From an uncultured Clostridia bacterium (lineage in GTDB: Bacteria > Bacillota > Clostridia > Oscillospirales > Acutalibacteraceae): DNA of 10,736 nucleotides. The notes under the pieces are model-generated. The model saw only the letters and a list, made by a program, of their open reading frames with translations, was not told the DNA's origin and searched no databases. A program made the translations under genes and the position numbers. Within the stretch, counting starts at the first letter, position 1. Each line of letters begins with the position of its first letter. The DNA lies in contig CANONE010000065.1 in NCBI GenBank assembly GCA_947567585.1, positions 1 through 10,736 on the forward strand. Direction: 5' to 3'. This document shows, in pieces, positions 6,015 through 10,736 of this stretch.

Positions 6015-8288
6015 TCATTGGATCAGGCTAATCTTTATCAGCTGTGCGTTTAGGGCTTCCGTCAGTCCCTTGGGCATCTGGGCCCCGCCCATTTGGATCA
6101 TGGTTTCCAGGCTCATGCTTTTGAGCATACCCCACATGCCCTCGCCAGGCTTTAATTCATTCCCGGTAGTCATGCTCATGGCCTTGTTCACTGTCTCCAG
6201 AGCTTCCGGAGACTGGGCGATTTCTTCCAGCGTGTTCTTTACGCTGAATTTTCCCGCCGGGAATTCCATAGGCGCTTTCAGGTCCAGGTCCCCCGCCAGC
6301 TTAAACCAGTTGGCCGCGCCCTCCGCGTGGGAATTATCCTGGGGCAGGACGTAAATCTCCGGCTCTCTTTCCACCTTTTCCAGGGTGATGGAATCGCTGG
6401 CAGGCCCCGCCTTTGCCGCAATGGTATTGAGGCCCTCCGCCAAAGCGGCCCTAAACACAAATACCCTGCCGCCGGCCTGCTCTTCCGCCAGCTGCCCGTT
6501 GATATACAGGGAAACCCGGGGCTGGTTGGAGTAGACCCGTATTTCCGTTGTCTCCCCCGCCCGCTGGGCGTAGCGCCGCCCGGCAATGTGGACCATGGGC
6601 GTCCGGCTCCAATATGCCTGGTATACATAGAAGCTGTCCTTACGGGTTTTCCGGTCCATGGTCACAAGCCCCTTGTTGTTTCTTCCCCGGACGCCGCCCT
6701 CGTTGCGCATGGCGCAGCCAAAGTCGAACATATTCCACACATGGGTGCTCCATAACCAGGGGCGCTCCGCGATGATCTTGGCCATGTGCTCGTGATAGAG
6801 GGCCTGATACTCCTCACTGTAGTCCCTACAGGCGGGATTCGCGCTGTGATAGGTGAGGATTCCCTCACAGCCGTACTCGGACACTCCCAGACAGCGGTCC
6901 GGATGGCTGGCATGGTAGTTGTCCAGCCAGGGGCCGTTGTCCTCCATCTTTCCCCCGTACCAGCCGAAATAGTGGTTGTAGCTTTCCACGTCGGCTATTT
7001 CATGAAGCGGGGAATTCTCCGGCGTCATGCTGATATGGGCAATGGTGGTAAGCCGGGTGGGATCCAGGTCATGGGCTAACTGGTTCAGCTCTATGTGGTT
7101 GTCTACCAGCTGCTGCGTAATACCGCCAATGAGAATCTCGTTGGAGAGCCCCCAAAAGCAGATGGAAGGGTGGTTAAAGTTTTGGACGATCAGCTCCGTC
7201 AGCTGGGATTTGCAGTTCTCATGGGCGCCGGGGTCCGGGTTGAACACGCTGATAAAGGGAATCTCCGCCCAGACAATAAAACCCAGCTGGTCGCAGGCGT
7301 CGTAAAAATCCTGGGAATGCTGGTAATGAGCCAGCCGGATGGTGTTGGCTCCCAGCTCCTTGATGATTTTCGCGTCTTCAAAGTGGTCTTCCCGGGTCAG
7401 GGCGTTTCCCTGGTAGAGCCGGTCCTGATGACGGCTTACCCCCCGCAGGGGAAGGGGCTTGCCGTTTAGAATAAACCCCTTTTCAGGGTCCACAGAGAAG
7501 CTGCGCACGCCAGCCTGGAAGGAAACCTCATCCACAGCCTCATTCCGGCGCTGGAGTGTGGCGGTAACCGTGTACAGGTAGGGGTCGTCCGGGCTCCAAA
7601 GATGGGCCCGGGGCACGGAAAGCACCATGTTGGGGTCCTCCGAGGGCCGCGTGCCTCCAGCGGCCAAATTGCCGTCCTTATCCCGGATAGAATAGAGAAC
7701 GGTATAGTCCGGCCCAGGATTGGTGATAAAGCTTTTCAGCTCAAAACGGGCCCCTCCGCACTTCTCACAAGGCGTGGAGATGACGTCGAATCCCCATCCC
7801 CCGGCAAAGTCCAGATCGAAACGGGTGTCCGGCACAGAGATCAGATTCACGCCCCGGTAGAGGCCGCCGTAAAAGGTGAAGTCCGCCGTCTGGGGATAGA
7901 CGCTGTCCTTGTGCTCATTGGAGCAACGGATAGCCAGCAGATTGGGGCCGTCCGTCCGGCAGAGCTCTGTCACATCGGCCCGGAAAATCGAGTAGCCGCC
8001 CTCATGGTACGCGGCCTCTTGGCCGTTAACATAAACGCTGGCCTGCTGGCCCGCAGCCAGCACCTCCACATATACCCGGCCCCCGCCCAAGGGCTGAACC
8101 GAGGTTTCAAACTCCTTGGCGTACCAGCAGCCGCCCCGGTAGTAATTCCCTGTTCCATCGTGGCCATCCACAGCGTTCCAGGTATGGGGCAGGTTCACAT
8201 CCTGCCAGGCGGTAGGGAAAGCCGTCGGCAGGCCGGCGTCTTCCCGCAGGAATTTCCAGCCCCGGTTAAGCGGTATGATCTTACGCAT
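6015..8288 (-). CDS. Glycoside hydrolase family 2 enzyme (beta-galactosidase or beta-glucuronidase/galacturonidase type)
   Basis: Retaining beta-glycosidase with no signal peptide, so it probably acts on imported oligosaccharides. From M(RKIIPLNRGW) it has 757 residues: a sugar-binding domain (about 1-155, with YYRGGCWY and TFYGGLYRGV), an Ig-like domain (160-265), a TIM barrel (270-560) with RHQDR, IRLAHYQH, acid/base Glu384 in LSNE and nucleophile Glu471 in SEYG, then an Ig-like domain (about 579-639) and an extra tail (675-757). An N-N-K-G stretch (537-540) aligns with the NxK of beta-glucuronidases, which binds the carboxylate, but some GH2 beta-galactosidases have a similar NDKG, so substrate stays open. 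Its operon with eda, uxuA and the SDR favours a uronide. The in-frame ATG at 8321 was not chosen: it has no ribosome site and lies at the predicted RNA start, while the one at 8288 has AAAGGAA. Confidence 0.9.
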   Translation of the reverse strand: MRKIIPLNRGWKFLREDAGLPTAFPTAWQDVNLPHTWNAVDGHDGTGNYYRGGCWYAKEFETSVQPLGGGRVYVEVLAAGQQASVYVNGQEAAYHEGGYSIFRADVTELCRTDGPNLLAIRCSNEHKDSVYPQTADFTFYGGLYRGVNLISVPDTRFDLDFAGGWGFDVISTPCEKCGGARFELKSFITNPGPDYTVLYSIRDKDGNLAAGGTRPSEDPNMVLSVPRAHLWSPDDPYLYTVTATLQRRNEAVDEVSFQAGVRSFSVDPEKGFILNGKPLPLRGVSRHQDRLYQGNALTREDHFEDAKIIKELGANTIRLAHYQHSQDFYDACDQLGFIVWAEIPFISVFNPDPGAHENCKSQLTELIVQNFNHPSICFWGLSNEILIGGITQQLVDNHIELNQLAHDLDPTRLTTIAHISMTPENSPLHEIADVESYNHYFGWYGGKMEDNGPWLDNYHASHPDRCLGVSEYGCEGILTYHSANPACRDYSEEYQALYHEHMAKIIAERPWLWSTHVWNMFDFGCAMRNEGGVRGRNNKGLVTMDRKTRKDSFYVYQAYWSRTPMVHIAGRRYAQRAGETTEIRVYSNQPRVSLYINGQLAEEQAGGRVFVFRAALAEGLNTIAAKAGPASDSITLEKVEREPEIYVLPQDNSHAEGAANWFKLAGDLDLKAPMEFPAGKFSVKNTLEEIAQSPEALETVNKAMSMTTGNELKPGEGMWGMLKSMSLETMIQMGGAQMPKGLTEALNAQLIKISLIQ

Positions 8289-8329
8289 TGAAAAGTTCCT
8301 TTCCGTGGTGGTGTTCTTCATTTAAGAAT

Positions 8330-8358
8330 ATTATAAGGCCGCAGGGAAAAATAAGCAA
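8330..8358 (-). promoter_or_regulatory. Promoter of the GH2-eda-uxuA-uxuB(-coaBC) genes
   Basis: Reading the minus strand, TTGCTT (8358-8353) is followed after 17 bases by a perfect TATAAT (8335-8330). Transcription would start near 8323, giving a leader of about 35 bases to the start at 8288. The weak -35 and the direct repeats over it suggest dependence on an activator (inference). Confidence 0.65.
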
Positions 8359-8380
8359 GGCTGTTTCAAAATAAGTATGG
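8348..8380. repeat. 13-bp direct repeat over and upstream of the GH2 -35, candidate activator site
   Basis: AAAATAAGCAAGG (8348-8360) and AAAATAAGTATGG (8368-8380) agree at 11 of 13 positions and start exactly 20 bases apart, about two helical turns. The inner copy covers the -35 of the GH2 promoter. This is the geometry of AraC-type activator half-sites. No regulator gene is in the window to pair with it. Confidence 0.5.
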
Positions 8381-8406
8381 CCTTCTGGGCATGATCCGGG
8401 CAATAA

Positions 8407-8450
8407 GAACCAGGGGGAGAGAAAGCATATGCCCTCTCTCCCCCTGGTTC
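8407..8450 (-). terminator. 16-bp hairpin after the GH42 gene
   Basis: Positions 8407-8422 (starting GAACCAGGGGGAG) and 8435-8450 are exact reverse complements with a 12-base loop that itself holds GCATATGC. It begins about 40 bases after the GH42 stop and precedes the GH2 promoter. On the minus strand the stem is followed by TTATTG, a short and imperfect U-rich run, so termination may be partial and some read-through into GH2 is possible. Confidence 0.7.
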
Positions 8451-8488
8451 GCTTCATCCCGTTACAAATTTGTCCAGACAGGCAGTCG

Positions 8489-10510
8489 CTAGCGATTAAC
8501 CTGCCGCCGCACCAGCAGCACGTCAAAGGGCTTTAGCTCGCCTTCGCCTATCTTGCCGCCGGCCAGCATGTCCGTCTCCCCTGCGAACGTGGCGGGAGAT
8601 GGCTGGGGCTCGCCTGTCAGATTCAAAATGAACCAGTATTCCCAGTCCTCCGCCCTGCGCCGGACAATCTCCAGGGAAGTTTGTTCCGCGATCAGGGGCT
8701 TGACGCCCGCCGTTTCCACAAGCCCGTCCAGGATTCTGAATAATCCCTCTTTTTCAGGCTGGGTCCCCACATAGTATACGGTACCCCCGCCGAACTGATT
8801 TTTGGTAACAGCCGGCATTCCCGCGTAAAAATCCTCACCATAGCTGGCGATAGCCTCCGCGCCCTCCAGCCGGATCAAGTCACACAGCAGGCCGCACTTG
8901 CTTTCGCCTCCGCCTACAAACCGCAGGGTGTTGGACTGTTCCGGCGCCAAGGCGTCAATCTCCTCGGCCCAAATGCCGCAGAGCTTCCGCAAAGGCCCAG
9001 GGTAGCCGCCCAGATGTACATTGTCGGATTGATCTACAATGCCGCTCATAAAGCCTGTGATAAGGGTTCCGCCGTTCTCCACGTATTTTTCCAAGGCTTG
9101 GGCTACCCCCTCCTTGACCATGTACAGCGCCGGGGCTGCCACAGCCTTGTATTTGCTGAAATCTCCGTCAATGGGAATCATATCCACCGGAATATGCCGA
9201 TCATAGAAATACTGGTAGTACTGATGGATCTGGCCGCAATATTGTAGATCGACTGTAGGGCCGCTGGTATACTCTAAGGCCCAGTAGTTGTCCCAGTCAA
9301 AGATGATGCCAACCTCCGCAGGATTGTCCGCCCCTAAAATCCCGCCGCCCAAAGCCCTCAGCTCCGCTCCCAGCTGAGAGACCTCCTTGAACACCCGGGT
9401 GTCTTCGCTTCCGGAATGGCTGATGACCGCTCCATGGAACTTTTCACAAGCTCCTTTTGACCTTCTTAGCTGGAAGAACTGGATGGTGTCCGCCCCATGG
9501 GCTATGGTCTGATAGGATTGGGCCCGCATCTGGCCAGGCTTTTTCAGGGAATTATATGCCTGCCAGTTCTGCTGGCTGGGGGTTTGCTCCATCAGCATGA
9601 AAGGCCGGCCCTTTAGGCCCCGCATCAGGTCATGGCACATGGCGGTTTCGCTCCATGGCGTATTATAGGCGGGGTAATTATCCCAGGACACAATATCCAT
9701 TTCCTTGGCCCACTTAAAGTAATCCAGCCCCTTATAAGTGCCCATCAGGTTCGTGGTAATGGGGGTCTCCTTGTCGAATTCCCGGATGACGTCCCGTTCC
9801 AGCTTATAGTTTTCCAAAAGGCTGTCGGAAAGGAAACGGTCATAGTCAATAGAAATGCCGGCAAAGGCGGTCTTCCGGGCCCAGCCGTTTCCCATTCCCT
9901 CAGAGAGGTTATTGGGCGCTACGATTTCGTCCCAGTCATAGAAGGTATGCCCCCAAAACTCTGTGTTCCAGGCGGCGTTTACCGCCTCTATGCACCCGTA
10001 CTTTTTCCGCAGCCAGACCCGGAAGGCTTTCTCGCAGTTTTCGCAGTAGCAGCCGGTGTTGTACTCATTGTTAATATGCCAGCAGGCCACATGGGGATTT
10101 CCGCCGTAGCGCTTGGCCAGTTCCCGGGCCAGCCTCTGGGCAAATTTCTGATAGACCGGGCTATTGGGACAGTGGTTGTGCCGCTGGCCGAACTTCCGCC
10201 GCCGCCCGTCGAACTCTACCCGGGTGACTTCCGGATAACGCTTAACCAGCCAGGCTGGCATGGCACCGGTGGAGGTTGCCAGCACGATGTCATAGTCTTC
10301 CCGGCTCAGCATGTCAATGATCTCGTCCAGCTGGGAGAAATCGTAGGTCTCCTCATCGGGCTGAATTTTGGCCCAGGAAAAGACATTGACGGTTGCGGAA
10401 TTGATGCCGGCCTTGCGGAACAGGTCCATGTCCTGGTCCCAGATTTCCCGGGGCCATTGGTTGGGGTTGTAGTCGCCGCCGTAAAGAATACGGGAAAAAG
10501 GTGATTTCAT
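8489..10510 (-). CDS. Glycoside hydrolase family 42 beta-galactosidase
   Basis: Retaining beta-galactosidase (some members cleave alpha-L-arabinopyranosides) of 673 residues, the usual GH42 length, without a signal peptide. The TIM barrel opens with ILYGGDYNPNQWP (8-20) and carries acid/base Glu149 in WHINNEYN and nucleophile Glu308 in MLMEQTPSQQNW. Cys114, Cys154, Cys156 and Cys159 match the four-cysteine zinc cluster of many GH42 trimers. A trimerisation domain follows from about 395 (EVGIIFDWDNYWAL) and a small beta domain closes the protein. AAAGGA at 10520-10525 precedes the ATG by nine bases. GH42 enzymes in gut bacteria typically act on galacto-oligosaccharides from plant galactans rather than lactose. 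It is the first gene of the minus-strand block but is separated from GH2 by a hairpin and a second promoter. Confidence 0.95.
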   Translation of the reverse strand: MKSPFSRILYGGDYNPNQWPREIWDQDMDLFRKAGINSATVNVFSWAKIQPDEETYDFSQLDEIIDMLSREDYDIVLATSTGAMPAWLVKRYPEVTRVEFDGRRRKFGQRHNHCPNSPVYQKFAQRLARELAKRYGGNPHVACWHINNEYNTGCYCENCEKAFRVWLRKKYGCIEAVNAAWNTEFWGHTFYDWDEIVAPNNLSEGMGNGWARKTAFAGISIDYDRFLSDSLLENYKLERDVIREFDKETPITTNLMGTYKGLDYFKWAKEMDIVSWDNYPAYNTPWSETAMCHDLMRGLKGRPFMLMEQTPSQQNWQAYNSLKKPGQMRAQSYQTIAHGADTIQFFQLRRSKGACEKFHGAVISHSGSEDTRVFKEVSQLGAELRALGGGILGADNPAEVGIIFDWDNYWALEYTSGPTVDLQYCGQIHQYYQYFYDRHIPVDMIPIDGDFSKYKAVAAPALYMVKEGVAQALEKYVENGGTLITGFMSGIVDQSDNVHLGGYPGPLRKLCGIWAEEIDALAPEQSNTLRFVGGGESKCGLLCDLIRLEGAEAIASYGEDFYAGMPAVTKNQFGGGTVYYVGTQPEKEGLFRILDGLVETAGVKPLIAEQTSLEIVRRRAEDWEYWFILNLTGEPQPSPATFAGETDMLAGGKIGEGELKPFDVLLVRRQVNR

Positions 10511-10580
10511 AACAAAAAATCCTTTCGTTCAATACTTGGTGAAGAGAAACGGACGCATCCAAAGTGAGCCTGCAAAATAA

Positions 10581-10598
10581 CGCCAGCCCATTTTGGCG
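10581..10598. repeat. Short inverted repeat at the GH42 transcription start, possible operator
   Basis: CGCCA (10581-10585) and TGGCG (10594-10598) are inverted around eight bases, giving an imperfect 18-bp palindrome placed over the predicted start site. A repressor bound here would block the strong promoter. It could also form a small hairpin at the 5' end of the RNA. Confidence 0.4.
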
Positions 10599-10601
10599 CT
10601 G

Positions 10602-10630
10602 ATTATAATATAGCTGTAGGCATTTGTCAA
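10602..10630 (-). promoter_or_regulatory. Perfect-consensus sigma-A promoter of the GH42 gene
   Basis: On the minus strand TTGACA (10630-10625), a 17-base spacer and TATAAT (10607-10602) match the sigma-A consensus exactly. Transcription would start near 10595, giving a leader of about 85 bases. A promoter this strong on a sugar-hydrolase gene implies repression when the sugar is absent (inference). Confidence 0.85.
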
Positions 10631-10639
10631 CGGTTTCCA
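10625..10639. promoter_or_regulatory. Weak cre-like (CcpA) site over the GH42 -35
   Basis: TGTCAACGGTTTCCA resembles the catabolite-responsive element TGNAANCGNTNNCA at 7 of its 9 fixed positions, including the central CG, and lies on the -35. CcpA binding there would give glucose repression. Because TTGACA contributes part of the match, this may be chance. Confidence 0.3.
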
Positions 10640-10651
10640 ATAAAGAAAATC

Positions 10652-10696
10652 CATATCAAGCGTATCCACGCATTCCCATGATCTTCTCTTGATATG
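10652..10696. repeat. 9-bp inverted repeat upstream of the GH42 promoter
   Basis: CATATCAAG (10652-10660) and CTTGATATG (10688-10696) are exact inverted copies 36 bases apart start to start. A further CATATC lies at 10698-10703. They sit upstream of the -35, where an activator or a looping repressor could bind. The rest of 10511-10736 holds no gene that I can support. Confidence 0.4.
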
Positions 10697-10736
10697 CCAT
10701 ATCACCGCTGACGCCATACGCTGTCCGTACCCAGTG

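Noticed and set aside
8407..8450. Hairpin as a riboswitch or small RNA
   Set aside because: It is a plain perfect stem with a 12-base loop between two genes, best explained as a terminator; no ligand-domain structure is visible.
9632..10504. 290-codon plus-strand open frame opposite GH42
   Set aside because: The GH42 frame carries all catalytic and zinc residues. The antisense frame has no motifs and no ribosome site.
10529..10717. 62-codon minus-strand open frame upstream of GH42
   Set aside because: It runs through the consensus promoter and repeats, has no ribosome site and no recognisable sequence.

Overview
The window looks like the chromosome of a spore-forming, fairly GC-rich gut Clostridium-type Firmicute. 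An Oscillospiraceae/Ruminococcaceae-like member is my best guess. The grounds are the strong AGGAGG-type ribosome binding sites, a YunB-type sporulation protein, a fused CoaBC, an SDR-type (Bacillus-like, not E. coli-like) mannonate oxidoreductase, and cytoplasmic GH2/GH42 enzymes. I see no mobile element, CRISPR array, tRNA or rRNA. Gene density is high and no gene-free stretch exceeds about 230 bases.

Left part (1-2126, + strand): the 3' part of galE (UDP-hexose 4-epimerase) overlaps maf (nucleotide pyrophosphatase) by 17 bases. A perfect 16-bp inverted repeat follows. It looks like the maf terminator, yet its right arm contains the Shine-Dalgarno and TTG start of the next gene, yunB, and a promoter-like -10 lies in its loop. 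yunB ends 17 bases from the convergent coaBC, with no terminator between them.

Middle and right part (2144-10510, - strand, read right to left): GH42 beta-galactosidase, then a strong hairpin, then GH2 glycosidase, KDPG aldolase (eda), mannonate dehydratase (uxuA), SDR mannonate oxidoreductase (uxuB-type) and coaBC, with gaps of only 24-45 bases from GH2 onward. UxuB, UxuA and Eda are three steps of the hexuronate (glucuronate/galacturonate) route to pyruvate and glyceraldehyde-3-phosphate. The linked GH2 enzyme may therefore release a uronic acid and the GH42 enzyme a galactose from imported oligosaccharides; neither has a signal peptide. Uronate isomerase, KDG kinase, a transporter and a regulator are not in the window. 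coaBC (coenzyme A synthesis) at the end of the array is a housekeeping gene with no obvious functional link.

Control regions: GH42 has a perfect TTGACA-17-TATAAT promoter embedded in operator-like repeats, and GH2 has its own TATAAT promoter preceded by a 13-bp near-perfect direct repeat at 20-bp spacing. The most interesting observations are regulatory: the yunB hairpin arrangement, the likely antisense overlap of yunB and coaBC, and the repeat-decorated sugar promoters. At the protein level, a human-like cysteine at the GalE gatekeeper position and an extra C-terminal module on the GH2 enzyme stand out. Nothing here is clearly a wholly new system.
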